64,000 nt of DNA from Pararoseomonas baculiformis (GCF_017813395.1 NZ_JAGIZB010000014.1:1-64000); one strand, 5' to 3'. Counted from the stretch's first letter, positions 1 to 6,949 are shown. Made by a program: numbers and translations. Notes: generated by a model from the letters alone, not told the origin.

Positions 1-105
1 ACAGCGAGGTTGATACACCCGATCCCATCCCGAACTCGGCCGTGAAACACCCCAGCGCCCATGGTACTGCGTCTTAAGACGCGGGAGAGTCGGTCGGCGC
101 CAGGC
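1..105 (+). rRNA. rrf: 5S ribosomal RNA, 3' part
   Basis: The first ~105 bases match the conserved body and 3' end of bacterial 5S rRNA: the CCCGAACTCGG loop region, the GTGAAAC stretch, the ATGGTACTG segment and a final GGCGCCAGGCC. The 5' end lies outside the window. An initiator tRNA follows at 157, the usual alphaproteobacterial order at the end of an rrn operon. The exact 3' end is uncertain by a few bases. Confidence 0.93.
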
Positions 106-156
106 CACCAGACCAGATCTGTAGCGGAACATCCTCCCTACCAAACAATCACCTCA

Positions 157-233
<77 letters not shown>

Positions 234-234
234 A

Positions 235-272
235 AAACCCCGTCCCCTCCAACAAGGGAACGGGGTTTTTCC
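235..272 (+). terminator. Rho-independent terminator of the rrn operon
   Basis: Directly after the tRNA, AACCCCGTCCC pairs with GGGAACGGGGTT (one bulged A) around a short loop, followed by a TTTTTCC run near 266-272. It ends the 5S/tRNA-fMet transcript. The next gene is on the opposite strand and converges on it. Confidence 0.85.
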
Positions 273-279
273 TTGTGTG

Positions 280-945
280 CTACCCGCCACTCTGAGGCGG
301 CAAAACCGGGGCCGGTAGCGGCTCCAGCTTTTCAGCACTGTCGCCGAGCCGGTCTGCATCCAGTGCCTTGCCACGGCCCGGCACCGTTGCACCATGGCCC
401 GCCGCGGCGATTGGCCGCCCAGGAGCAAGCCGGTCCCCTAGCGCCTGCGCGACCCCGGCCGGCAGGCGGATCACCACACCCTCATCCAGCACCGCGCCGA
501 TCACATCCCCCTGCGGGGTGTAGAGTGGCATGCGGATGGTTCCTGCCGCTTCCAGCCTCTCATCGGCCGCGCGGAACTCAGGGAAGGTCCAGCTCGGGCG
601 GTCCACAAAGCGCGGCTGCGACTCGCCATCCCTGGCCCAGGCCAGCAGCGTGATCACCGGTGCCCGCCGCGCGCGGATGCCGAACACGATGATGGATCGC
701 CCCGGAGGCACGGCCGCCATGATGGCATCCGCCACATGCTCGGGGAAAAGGACCTGCGGTCCCTCGCGGAAGACCAGCCGGTCCGTCTTTCCTTCCGGGG
801 TGAGAAGATAGCGCTCGACCACGCCGGTAAAGGAGGGGAGCTGCGTCGGGTCAAACCAGAAGCGCCCCCCGCCGCTACCCTGAGACAGAGCCGGCCTCGC
901 GACGAGCGTCACGAGGCCGGCGAGAAGCGCCGTTCGGCGGTTCAT
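280..945 (-). CDS. Secreted protein with two internal repeats, unknown function
   Basis: 221 aa starting MNRRTALLAG. Residues 1-22 form an export signal with RR followed by a hydrophobic run and a likely cut near ALSQG. The body holds two related units of about 50 residues (40-90 and 134-184). Both follow the plan G-V/I, L-x-TP-x-G, a D/E-x-G turn, V-x-F/L-P, then PGR-x-I and a closing G. The second half ends in a Pro/Ala-rich tail. I do not know the family; the repeat looks like a small beta domain. The start at 945 was chosen over upstream codons because it begins the signal peptide and lies 7 bases after the preceding DUF1328 gene, with which it may be co-transcribed. Confidence 0.75.
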   Translation of the reverse strand: MNRRTALLAGLVTLVARPALSQGSGGGRFWFDPTQLPSFTGVVERYLLTPEGKTDRLVFREGPQVLFPEHVADAIMAAVPPGRSIIVFGIRARRAPVITLLAWARDGESQPRFVDRPSWTFPEFRAADERLEAAGTIRMPLYTPQGDVIGAVLDEGVVIRLPAGVAQALGDRLAPGRPIAAAGHGATVPGRGKALDADRLGDSAEKLEPLPAPVLPPQSGG

Positions 946-952
946 GGCACCC

Positions 953-1114
953 TCAGATAAAGCCCTGGCCAGCCACCAGGGAGACCAGGAACAGCACGAG
1001 GAAGATAACGAAAAGGACCTTGGCGATGCCGCTGGCCGCAGAGGCCACGCCACCAAAACCCAGCACGCCTGCTACCAGTGCGATGATCAGGAAGATGATG
1101 GTCCAGTAGAGCAT
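953..1114 (-). CDS. DUF1328 (YtjA-like) small membrane protein
   Basis: A 53-aa frame. It begins [18 protein letters not shown], carries a central [14 protein letters not shown] segment and a second hydrophobic helix, and ends GQGFI. This is the pattern of the DUF1328/YtjA family: two transmembrane helices separated by a short Gly/Ala-rich turn with a K. Members are small inner-membrane proteins of unknown function, often stress-induced. An EcfG-like promoter motif (GGCAAC-N16-CGTT) ends 33 bases upstream of the ATG, which fits membership in the stress regulon encoded next door. The downstream secreted-protein gene follows after 7 bases. Confidence 0.88.
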   Translation of the reverse strand: MLYWTIIFLIIALVAGVLGFGGVASAASGIAKVLFVIFLVLFLVSLVAGQGFI

Positions 1115-1147
1115 GTCCGTTTTCCTTCAAGGAAGATGCGTTCCCTG

Positions 1148-1173
1148 AACGTGGTATTCAGATGCCGGTTGCC
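1148..1173 (-). promoter_or_regulatory. EcfG-like promoter for the DUF1328 gene
   Basis: On the minus strand GGCAAC (1168-1173), a 16-base spacer, then CGTT (1148-1151), 33 bases before the ATG. The published alphaproteobacterial EcfG consensus is GGAAC-N16/17-CGTT. The same GGNAAC-N16/17-CGTT layout recurs at 1468-1494, 5918-5944 and 5986-6011. Assignment to EcfG is inference. Confidence 0.55.
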
Positions 1174-1200
1174 GGTGGGCCACGCCCCGTTGCGCCTGCG

Positions 1201-1425
1201 CTACACCGCTTGGCCGGAGTTGCTCTTGTCGTGCTGGGAAGCCCAGTCCTGAAGCTGTTTTTCGGCCTCGTCGGGGCCCAGGCCGTAACGCTCGCGGATC
1301 CGCTCCAGCAGAATGTCCCGGCGCCCGCCGGCCGCGCGGATATCCTCCTCGGTCAGCTTTCCCCAGTTCTTGCGGACCTTGCCGCCCATGTCGCCCCAGT
1401 CACCCGCGAGCCTGTCCCAATCCAT
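1201..1425 (-). CDS. CsbD-like stress protein
   Basis: 74 aa, starting MDWDRLAGDWGDMGGKV. The N-terminal W-x-x-L-x-G-x-W pattern, the K-x-x-WGKLTEEDI stretch and the GRRDIL-x-x-RI-x-x-RYG block are typical of the CsbD family: small, soluble, mostly helical proteins that accumulate under general stress and whose function is unknown. The start at 1425 is preceded by GGAGG at a good distance, so upstream in-frame ATGs were not used. An EcfG-like motif (GGCAAC-N17-CGTT) lies 43 bases upstream. The gene is next to phyR and on the same strand, which supports a role in the general stress response. Confidence 0.9.
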   Translation of the reverse strand: MDWDRLAGDWGDMGGKVRKNWGKLTEEDIRAAGGRRDILLERIRERYGLGPDEAEKQLQDWASQHDKSNSGQAV

Positions 1426-1467
1426 TGCTGCCTCCATGGCCCGCATGGTGGCGGGCATCAGGCGCGG

Positions 1468-1494
1468 AACGGGGCGGATATGCGACCGGTTGCC
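1468..1494 (-). promoter_or_regulatory. EcfG-like promoter for the csbD-like gene
   Basis: On the minus strand GGCAAC (1489-1494), 17 bases, CGTT (1468-1471), placed 43 bases before the start at 1425. It is identical in both elements to the motif before the DUF1328 gene. The rest of the 1426-1594 gap shows no other clear signal. Confidence 0.55.
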
Positions 1495-1594
1495 ATGCCG
1501 GCCTGCGAAGGGGGGCAGAATGAAATTGGGCCGGACCGTTGCCCGGCCCGGCCCGTCAGATCCAGGGCTCTCGCCCCAACCTCAAGCACCCATT

Positions 1595-2311
1595 TCAATC
1601 GAGCGAGATGCCGCCCGAAACCGCCTGATAGGTCGCGATCGCCAGGGCTACCGGCTCGAATGGCTTGCTGATGATGAAGGCGGGCTCCAGCCGTTCCGCC
1701 GTGAGCAGCCGCTCCGGATAGGCGGTCACGAAGATCACGGGCGTGGATTGCTCCTGCAGGATCCGCTGCACCGCCGAGATGCCGTCCCCGCCGGGGCCCA
1801 GATTCACATCCGCCAGGATCAGGCCCGGCCTCAGTTCACGGGCCATCTCCACCGCCTCGGCCTCCCCGGTCGCGATGCCGACGACATTGTGGCCGCAGCT
1901 CTCCACCAGCTGCCGGATATCCATCGCGATGATCGGCTCATCCTCGATCACCATGATGTCCGTGGCCGTTACGGCCAGCAGCGCCTCGCGCGCCTGGTCC
2001 AGACGCTGCTTCGCCTCGCCGACCGGCAGGCCCACGGCCTGTGCCGCATCCGTGATGGACAGATCTTCCAGGGCCGTCAGGAGCAGGAGCTGGCGCTGCT
2101 TTGCGGTGATGTGTTCGCCAGCGCTGTCCGGCACGAGCCGGCTGACCCCTGCGAACAGCGCGATTGGGCCCGGCACGTCCTTCGGCAGCCCCGCGCGAAG
2201 TGCCTGTGCCACCAAGGCATCGCCTCGCGCTTGTCCGCCCGTCAGAGCCCGGGCGTAGCGCCGGGCGAAGGGCAGGGTGCGAAGCAACTCCCCCTGCGTG
2301 ACAGCATTCAT
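1595..2311 (-). CDS. phyR: PhyR, anti-anti-sigma response regulator of the general stress response
   Basis: 238 aa. Residues 1-115 resemble the sigma2/sigma4 regions of EcfG sigma factors (ITAKQRQ-LLLLTALEDLS and a helix-turn-helix around 88-110). Residues 119-235 are a receiver domain with acidic pair E123-D124, phospho-acceptor D168 in ILADVNLGPGGDG, T197 and K216. This order, sigma-like then receiver, is unique to PhyR. In the known pathway phosphorylation frees the sigma-like domain to bind NepR, releasing EcfG. The start at 2311 (MNAVTQGELL) was preferred to a longer frame because it fits the family's usual length. Transcribed divergently from the ecfG/nepR/kinase group, with a 122-base gap. 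Confidence 0.95.
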   Translation of the reverse strand: MNAVTQGELLRTLPFARRYARALTGGQARGDALVAQALRAGLPKDVPGPIALFAGVSRLVPDSAGEHITAKQRQLLLLTALEDLSITDAAQAVGLPVGEAKQRLDQAREALLAVTATDIMVIEDEPIIAMDIRQLVESCGHNVVGIATGEAEAVEMARELRPGLILADVNLGPGGDGISAVQRILQEQSTPVIFVTAYPERLLTAERLEPAFIISKPFEPVALAIATYQAVSGGISLD

Positions 2312-2381
2312 CCGTGATAGTCCTCCGCCGCCCCGGCTGGGCGCCGCCGCCATGGCGCGCCCTTGCGGGGTCCTTACATGG

Positions 2382-2423
2382 GTGTGCCGCGCGCCGCGTC
2401 GATGCGGCACACGGTCCTTTTTC
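2382..2423 (+). promoter_or_regulatory. Terminator-like hairpin in the ecfG leader
   Basis: A perfect 9-bp inverted repeat, GTGTGCCGC (2382-2390) and GCGGCACAC (2404-2412), with a 13-base loop. It is followed by GGTCC and five T residues (2418-2422), ending 11 bases before the ATG at 2434. It looks like an intrinsic terminator in the leader of the sigma-factor gene, so attenuation or a barrier to read-through is possible. No EcfG-type motif was found in this divergent gap. Confidence 0.5.
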
Positions 2424-2433
2424 AGCCGGGTGC

Positions 2434-2940
2434 ATGACGAACGACCAGGATTTCCGCCCGGCCCTTATTCGGCTGCTTCCCGACCTGCGGGCTTTCGCCC
2501 GCTTTCTGTCGCGCGATCCGGCCGCAGCGGACGACCTCGTGCAAGACACATTGTTGCGCGCCTTGCGCAACGAGGAGCAATGGCAGCCCGGCACCAGCCT
2601 CCGGGCCTGGACCTTTTCCATCCTCCGGAACGCCTGGTTCGAGAATCGCCGCCGAGCCGCCGCCCGCCAGCGGGCCCTGGACCGCGTCACGGTCGAGGAG
2701 GAAGTGCCGGCGGGGCAGGAGCACAGGATGGAGGTGATGGGGCTTGCCCGCGCGTTGAACCATCTTCCGCGCGAACAGCAGGAAGCGCTGGTCCTTGTCG
2801 GCGCGCTCGGCTTCTCCAACGAGGATGCGGCCCGTGTCGCCGGCGTGCAGGTTGGAACCTTCAAGACCCGCCTCTCCCGGGCCCGCAAGGCACTCGCCTC
2901 GCAATACGGCAGCGAGCCGGATCAAGGGGTTACCGATTGA
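2434..2940 (+). CDS. ecfG: EcfG-family sigma factor (first copy)
   Basis: 168 aa ECF sigma factor. Region 2 lies at about residues 8-80 (RLLPDLRAFARFL, AAADDLVQDTLLRAL, SLRAWTFSILRNAWFENRRR). Region 4 lies at about 108-160 (LPREQQEALVLVGALGFSNE, VGTFKTRLSRARKAL). The DLVQDTLLRAL core and its position beside phyR and nepR place it in the EcfG group, which transcribes general-stress genes and is held inactive by NepR. The start at 2434 was chosen because upstream residues do not resemble the family. It lacks the C-terminal extension seen in the second copy. Two EcfG paralogues in one locus is common in alphaproteobacteria. Confidence 0.92.
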   Translation: MTNDQDFRPALIRLLPDLRAFARFLSRDPAAADDLVQDTLLRALRNEEQWQPGTSLRAWTFSILRNAWFENRRRAAARQRALDRVTVEEEVPAGQEHRMEVMGLARALNHLPREQQEALVLVGALGFSNEDAARVAGVQVGTFKTRLSRARKALASQYGSEPDQGVTD

Positions 2941-2973
2941 CCCCGCCCCTGGCTTTTTCGTGATCAAGCGGGC

Positions 2974-3000
2974 GGTAACTGAATCCCGGCATGGCGCATT
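2974..3000 (+). promoter_or_regulatory. Weak EcfG-like motif upstream of the second sigma gene
   Basis: GGTAAC (2974-2979), 17 bases, CATT (2997-3000), 34 bases before the ATG at 3035. It matches the local GGNAAC-N16/17-CGTT pattern except for one base in the -10. If active it would give sigma autoregulation. Weaker than the other copies. Confidence 0.3.
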
Positions 3001-3034
3001 GGTCCGGTGAAGATCGAGTTGAGGGGAAAAACAG

Positions 3035-3691
3035 ATGAGCCAGACCGTCGCGACCGACATCGTCGAGACCCCGGCTGCCCGCCCGACCCATGACATCGCG
3101 GATTTCCACAAGCTTCTTGTGACGACCCTGCCGCGCCTGCGCGTCCAGGCCCTGGCACTGACCCGCAATCGCGCCGACGCGGATGACCTGGTTCAGGCCG
3201 CCGTGACCTCGGCCCTGGCCGCGAAGGACAGCTTCACCCCCGGCACCAACTTCGGCGCCTGGATGTTCCGCATCCTGCGCAACCGCTTCATCTCCGATGT
3301 CCGCCGCAAGCGCGAGACCACGGATATCGATGATGTGCCGAGCAGCGCCTTCGCCCGCCCCGGCGCGCAGGAGGACAGCCTGGTGATGCGCGAGCTGCGC
3401 GGCCACCTGTCGCGCCTGCCGGCCGAGCAGCGCACCGCGCTGGTGATGGTGACCGTCCAGGGCATGTCCTACGAGGAGGTGGCTGCCGCGATGGATTGCG
3501 CCGTCGGCACCGCCAAGTGCCGCGTCTTCCGCGCCCGCCAGACCCTGCAGCGTTGGCTGACGGGCGAGGAGCGTGGGGTGGATGCCCCGAAGGCCGCTGC
3601 CTCTGCCCGCAAGTCCGCCTCTTCCCCTCGTGCGCAGCGTCGTCATACTGCGTCGCATGAGGCGGGGATGGGGCATGCGACCCCTGTCTGA
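3035..3691 (+). CDS. ecfG: EcfG-family sigma factor (second copy, extended C terminus)
   Basis: 218 aa. Region 2 at about residues 25-95 includes TLPRLRVQALALTRNRADAD, DLVQAAVTSALAAK and WMFRILRNRFISDVRRKRE. Region 4 at about 125-180 includes LPAEQRTALVMVTVQGMSYE and VGTAKCRVFRARQTL. A 35-residue basic, Ala/Ser/Arg-rich tail follows, absent from the first copy. A strong GAGGGG ribosome site precedes the ATG. nepR starts 3 bases after the stop, so sigma and anti-sigma are co-transcribed, the standard arrangement. This copy is therefore the likelier main EcfG. Confidence 0.93.
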   Translation: MSQTVATDIVETPAARPTHDIADFHKLLVTTLPRLRVQALALTRNRADADDLVQAAVTSALAAKDSFTPGTNFGAWMFRILRNRFISDVRRKRETTDIDDVPSSAFARPGAQEDSLVMRELRGHLSRLPAEQRTALVMVTVQGMSYEEVAAAMDCAVGTAKCRVFRARQTLQRWLTGEERGVDAPKAAASARKSASSPRAQRRHTASHEAGMGHATPV

Positions 3692-3693
3692 GG

Positions 3694-3903
3694 ATGGACG
3701 AGACTAGTCAGCCAAAGGGAAAACCAGGGCCGGTGCCGAAACCAGGGCAGGGTGTTGGGAACGGGCGCGGCCAAGCCGCGCCCGAAACTGCCTTCGATCT
3801 CTGGCTGCAGCGGGGCCTGCACCAGATGTTCGATGATGTCATGCGCGAGCCCATCCCGGAGGAACTGCTTCGCCTGATCGAGCAGGATCGAAGCCAGGGC
3901 TGA
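3694..3903 (+). CDS. nepR: NepR anti-sigma factor
   Basis: 69 aa. The first ~33 residues are Pro/Gly/Lys-rich and probably disordered. The rest is the NepR signature: a helix LWLQRGLHQMFDDVMREPIP followed by EELLRLIEQ. NepR proteins are short and wrap around EcfG with two helices to block core-polymerase binding; phosphorylated PhyR takes NepR away by mimicking the sigma factor. The gene lies 2 bases after the second ecfG stop and before the kinase gene, the canonical order. Confidence 0.93.
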   Translation: MDETSQPKGKPGPVPKPGQGVGNGRGQAAPETAFDLWLQRGLHQMFDDVMREPIPEELLRLIEQDRSQG

Positions 3904-3953
3904 TCCGGGATCGGGCAAGCGCCGGGTGCTGCCGCGCGGAGAATGAGCGTTTG

Positions 3954-5675
3954 ATGGGGCAGCGCGACCGCTTCACGCGGCTGAGACGCCGGGTGGCATC
4001 CAGCCTCGGCGGGATTCGCGGGCGAATGATCGTCCTGCTGATGGTGGCGGGCATCCCTGTCGCCTCCATCGCGATCACCAATTCCATTCAGGATTACGAA
4101 AGCGCCCTTGCCGATGGGCGCCGGGGCGTGGAGTCGCTCCGCACGCTCATGGCGGCGCGCTACGGCGTTGCCCTTAGCGTCTCGGAATCGGTTCTTCTCT
4201 CCTTGTCGCGCCAGGATCCGCGCGTACCGGAGGGTGGGTGCAGTGCCGGCTTCCGGCGCCTTGCCGATCTCGCGCCCGCCGATATCACCAGCCTTTCCGT
4301 CGCCGTGCCCGGCCAGCAGCCCATCTGCGGCGCCGTGGCGCCAGGCTTTGACCTGGAAGCCCTGCTGCGCGAGTCCCTGGCGAGCGGAGCGCCCGCCTAT
4401 GGCCCCTTCCTGCCGGGCGGCACCGGGCAGACGCCAACCCTTCCCGTCATCATGCCGGGAGTCTCCACGGCTGCCTCGCAGAGTGCGGGCTGGGCCATTG
4501 TCGGCACCTTGCTCCTGCGGGACTACGCGACGCTGCCGGGCGAGGCGCGGCGAGCCGGCGACACGGTCTGGCTGGTGGACCGCGACGGACGCGTGATCTC
4601 CCCCGGCCAGCCTGCGGCCGCAACGCTGGATCCCGCCGTGCTGGCCGCGCTCGGGGACGGGGAGGCGGTTGTCGAGGGGCGGCACGGCGAAATGGCCTAT
4701 GCAGGGGCCCGGCTGAACCCGGGGCTCCGCCTGGTGGTCGGGCGTTCCATTGGTGCCGTGAAGGAAGCAGCGCGCAGCTTCCTCATGCAGCGCTTCATGG
4801 AACTGGCCACCTTCCTCGTGGCCTGTCTCGCGGCGATCGTCGTGGGGGCGGACCTGGCCATGGTGCGGCCCCTCCGCACGCTTGCGGCGCGCGTCCGCGG
4901 CTGGCGTCCCGGTCATCCCTTCGGCGTCAGCCCCGCCGGCACCGAGCCGCGGGAGGTGCGGGATGTGGAGCAAGCCTTCAGCGACGCCGCCGCCGCCCTG
5001 GCCCGGCGCGAGGGTGACCTGCGCGCGGCGCTCGAACAGCGAGACGCGCTGATGGCCGAGATTCATCACCGCGTGAAGAACAACCTGCAGATCGTCTCCT
5101 CGCTGCTGAACCTTCAGGCCGGGCGCATCGGCGACCCCGCGGCCGCCGAGGAGTTCCTGGCGGCACGCAACCGCGTGCGTGCGCTCGCCACGCTGCATCG
5201 CCATCTCTACATGCAGCACAGCTTCGAGGCCGTCTCGCTCGTGCCCTTCCTGACGGAGCTGACCAACCAGCAATTCGCCTCCCACAACGAGGCCCCGGGC
5301 GAGCGCCTGGCGCTCCGCCTCGATGTGGCGGACATTGCCATCTCCACCGACCAGGCCGTCTCGCTTTCCCTTCTCGTCACCGAAGCCGTTGGCAATGCGG
5401 TCGAGCATGCCTTTCCGGATGACATGCGCGGGACCGTCTGGCTCACCCTGTCCGCCGACGAGGCGGAGGTGACGCTGGTGGTCCGTGATGACGGAATAGG
5501 CCTGCCGGACCGCAAGGACCGGCCGCGCGGCCTGGGGCTCCAGTTGATGGAGGGCTTCGCCAAGCAGCTCGGCGGCCAGTTGGTGGGCGGCAGGGCCGAC
5601 GGAGAGGCGGGCGGCACGCGGTGGACGGTGCGCTTCCCCATTCGGGAAAATCCCGCGCCGCGCGCCATGACCTGA
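3954..5675 (+). CDS. phyK: Membrane sensor histidine kinase of the GSR locus (PhyK-like, HisKA_2)
   Basis: 573 aa from ATG 3954 (a TTG directly before is in frame). TM1 at about 24-42 and TM2 at about 281-303 enclose a ~235-residue extracytoplasmic sensor region with a DRDGRVISPG turn typical of Cache/PDC folds. After a HAMP-like linker comes the HisKA_2 dimer box with EIHHRVKNNLQIVSSLLNLQ (phospho-His 371/372). The ATPase domain follows with N-box EAVGNAVEHAF and G-boxes DDGIGLPDR and GLGLQLMEGF. Kinases of this type phosphorylate PhyR. It lies 50 bases after nepR. The name phyK is by position and class, not by proven partner. Confidence 0.85.
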   Translation: MGQRDRFTRLRRRVASSLGGIRGRMIVLLMVAGIPVASIAITNSIQDYESALADGRRGVESLRTLMAARYGVALSVSESVLLSLSRQDPRVPEGGCSAGFRRLADLAPADITSLSVAVPGQQPICGAVAPGFDLEALLRESLASGAPAYGPFLPGGTGQTPTLPVIMPGVSTAASQSAGWAIVGTLLLRDYATLPGEARRAGDTVWLVDRDGRVISPGQPAAATLDPAVLAALGDGEAVVEGRHGEMAYAGARLNPGLRLVVGRSIGAVKEAARSFLMQRFMELATFLVACLAAIVVGADLAMVRPLRTLAARVRGWRPGHPFGVSPAGTEPREVRDVEQAFSDAAAALARREGDLRAALEQRDALMAEIHHRVKNNLQIVSSLLNLQAGRIGDPAAAEEFLAARNRVRALATLHRHLYMQHSFEAVSLVPFLTELTNQQFASHNEAPGERLALRLDVADIAISTDQAVSLSLLVTEAVGNAVEHAFPDDMRGTVWLTLSADEAEVTLVVRDDGIGLPDRKDRPRGLGLQLMEGFAKQLGGQLVGGRADGEAGGTRWTVRFPIRENPAPRAMT

Positions 5676-5707
5676 TGAAAGGGGCCGCGCTGGCCCCGGC
5701 CGGATGG

Positions 5708-5863
5708 CTACTGCGGCAGGCTGGCGGTGTGGAAGCCGGTGCCGCCGAAGCCTGTCATCAGAACCCCGGCCCCATCCAGGACGGCGCTCATCTGCGCATA
5801 GGCAACGGGCACCGCCAGCAAGGCCGCGAGCAGCAGCATCATCGTGAGGCGCCCGACCTGCAT
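5708..5863 (-). CDS. Short secreted or membrane peptide, unknown
   Basis: 51 aa, MQVGRLTMMLLLAALLAVPV then a short polar part ending in ASLPQ. Residues 5-23 form a signal peptide or membrane helix with a possible cut after AYAQ. AAGG and GGAG lie just upstream of the ATG. I recognise no family. Support comes from context: an EcfG-like promoter motif (GGCAAC-N17-CGTT, 5918-5944) points at this gene from 54 bases upstream, and neighbours are stress genes. A longer upstream frame (to 6115) overlaps the divergent DUF883 gene and was not used. Confidence 0.5.
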   Translation of the reverse strand: MQVGRLTMMLLLAALLAVPVAYAQMSAVLDGAGVLMTGFGGTGFHTASLPQ

Positions 5864-5917
5864 CGCCTTGTTCTCCGTTCTCCCTTCCTGGCCCCTTTGG
5901 CCAGGCCTTTCGTTCCG

Positions 5918-5944
5918 AACGCCGCATCGTGCCGGCAGGTTGCC
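5918..5944 (-). promoter_or_regulatory. EcfG-like promoter for the short secreted peptide gene
   Basis: On the minus strand GGCAAC (5939-5944), 17 bases, CGTT (5918-5921). Both elements are identical to those before the csbD-like gene. It lies back to back with the plus-strand motif at 5986-6011, so the 184-base gap would hold two divergent EcfG promoters. Confidence 0.5.
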
Positions 5945-5985
5945 CGCCCGGCCTCCGGCCTTGCGCACCAAGCTGCCCTGGCGCC

Positions 5986-6011
5986 GGAAACCCCCCTGGC
6001 AGGGTTGCGTT
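5986..6011 (+). promoter_or_regulatory. EcfG-like promoter for the DUF883/holin-like pair
   Basis: GGAAAC (5986-5991), 16 bases, CGTT (6008-6011), 36 bases before the ATG at 6048. Close to the published EcfG consensus and to the other copies in this locus. Confidence 0.5.
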
Positions 6012-6047
6012 GCCGTGGGGACCGAGACATCTCCGCAGGAGGGACTG

Positions 6048-6350
6048 ATGGCCGCAAATACCGAGGCCGGGAAAGCCGTAGACCAGGCTGCCACGGCCGT
6101 GAACGATGCCGCCACGAGCGCCAGCGAACAGATCGCGGCGCTGCGCAGGCAGGTGGAGGAGCTTTACGCCGACCGGCAGAAATACCTCTCCCAGGCGGTG
6201 GACACGGCCGAGGGCTATGCCGCCCGCGCCGCCGACCAGGCCCAGATGCAGTATGACCAGGTGGCGGACCGTGTGCGCGAGCGGCCCGCCCAGTCGCTGC
6301 TGATCGCCGCCGCCGCGGGGTTCATCCTCGCCCGCATTCTCGGCCGCTGA
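6048..6350 (+). CDS. DUF883 (ElaB/YqjD-like) membrane-anchored protein
   Basis: 100 aa. Residues 1-75 form one long amphipathic helix rich in Ala, Gln and charged residues (QIAALRRQVEELYADRQKYL). A short C-terminal hydrophobic segment, SLLIAAAAGFILARILGR, anchors it in the membrane. This is the ElaB/YqjD/DUF883 plan; the E. coli members are stationary-phase, membrane-bound ribosome-associated proteins. A GGAGG ribosome site precedes the ATG. It is followed by a holin-3_6-like gene, the same pairing as yqjD-yqjE, and preceded by an EcfG-like promoter. Confidence 0.85.
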   Translation: MAANTEAGKAVDQAATAVNDAATSASEQIAALRRQVEELYADRQKYLSQAVDTAEGYAARAADQAQMQYDQVADRVRERPAQSLLIAAAAGFILARILGR

Positions 6351-6361
6351 GGGGGTAGGGG

Positions 6362-6796
6362 ATGCTGCTGCGGACCTTCGGCCTGGTCGGAATGGCGGCG
6401 CAGGCGGAAGGCCGCCGCCTGAAGGCAAAGGCAAACGCCACCGCGCGCAGTGCCGCCTTCTATGCCGCCGCTGCCCTGATGGGCCTGGCGGCCTTCGTGA
6501 TGCTGCATGTGCTGGGATGGCATGCGGCGCGCAACAGCTTCGGACCAACCACTTCGGCGCTGATCGTTATGGTGGTGGATCTGGTGCTGGCTGGCCTGCT
6601 GGTCTTCCTGGCCTCGCGTAACACCAAGGCGCAGGAGGAGATGGAGGCCCAGGCGGTGCGCAACGTCGCGCTCACCGGGGCCGCGCAGTCGGCTATTGCC
6701 AGCTTCACCACCCAGGGGGCGCCGCTGATGGCGCTGGGCGGCATTCTCATCGCCGCGCTCTGGCCCAAGCTGAACGGGCGCCGCGGCCGGCGCTGA
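6362..6796 (+). CDS. YqjE-like membrane protein (phage_holin_3_6 type)
   Basis: 144 aa. Two close transmembrane helices at about 33-53 and 62-86, then a charged stretch and a third hydrophobic segment at about 119-134 before a basic C terminus. The layout and the neighbouring DUF883 gene match the YqjE/phage_holin_3_6 group, small inner-membrane proteins that despite the name are not tied to prophages. It starts 11 bases after the DUF883 stop and is likely co-transcribed. A terminator follows at 6817. Confidence 0.7.
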   Translation: MLLRTFGLVGMAAQAEGRRLKAKANATARSAAFYAAAALMGLAAFVMLHVLGWHAARNSFGPTTSALIVMVVDLVLAGLLVFLASRNTKAQEEMEAQAVRNVALTGAAQSAIASFTTQGAPLMALGGILIAALWPKLNGRRGRR

Positions 6797-6816
6797 TCCT
6801 CGCGCCACCGCACCCC

Positions 6817-6854
6817 AAAAGGGGCGCCTCCCTCCAGGGGGGTGCCCCTTTTCC
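6817..6854 (+). terminator. Rho-independent terminator after the yqjDE-like pair
   Basis: AAAAGGGGCGCC (6817-6828) pairs with GGTGCCCCTTTT (6841-6852) around a 12-base loop, ending in a T run. The A-run on the other arm could make it work in both directions. It separates the stress locus from the chemosensory cluster. Confidence 0.75.
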
Positions 6855-6949
6855 TTGCAGGCCGGCCTCCGCGTGATGGGTGCCCGCCCTTCGGTTCCCA
6901 ATCGCGGCCGCCCGGCGTATCCTTCGCGCCTGAAAAGGGGAGGCCCAGG

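Noticed and set aside
3708-6548. A 946-codon open frame on the minus strand
   Set aside because: It lies opposite nepR, the kinase and the DUF883 and holin-like genes, with no recognisable domain. Long antisense frames are expected at this GC content.
6362-6796. Holin-like protein taken as a sign of a prophage
   Set aside because: No phage genes surround it, and it pairs with a DUF883 gene as in yqjDE.
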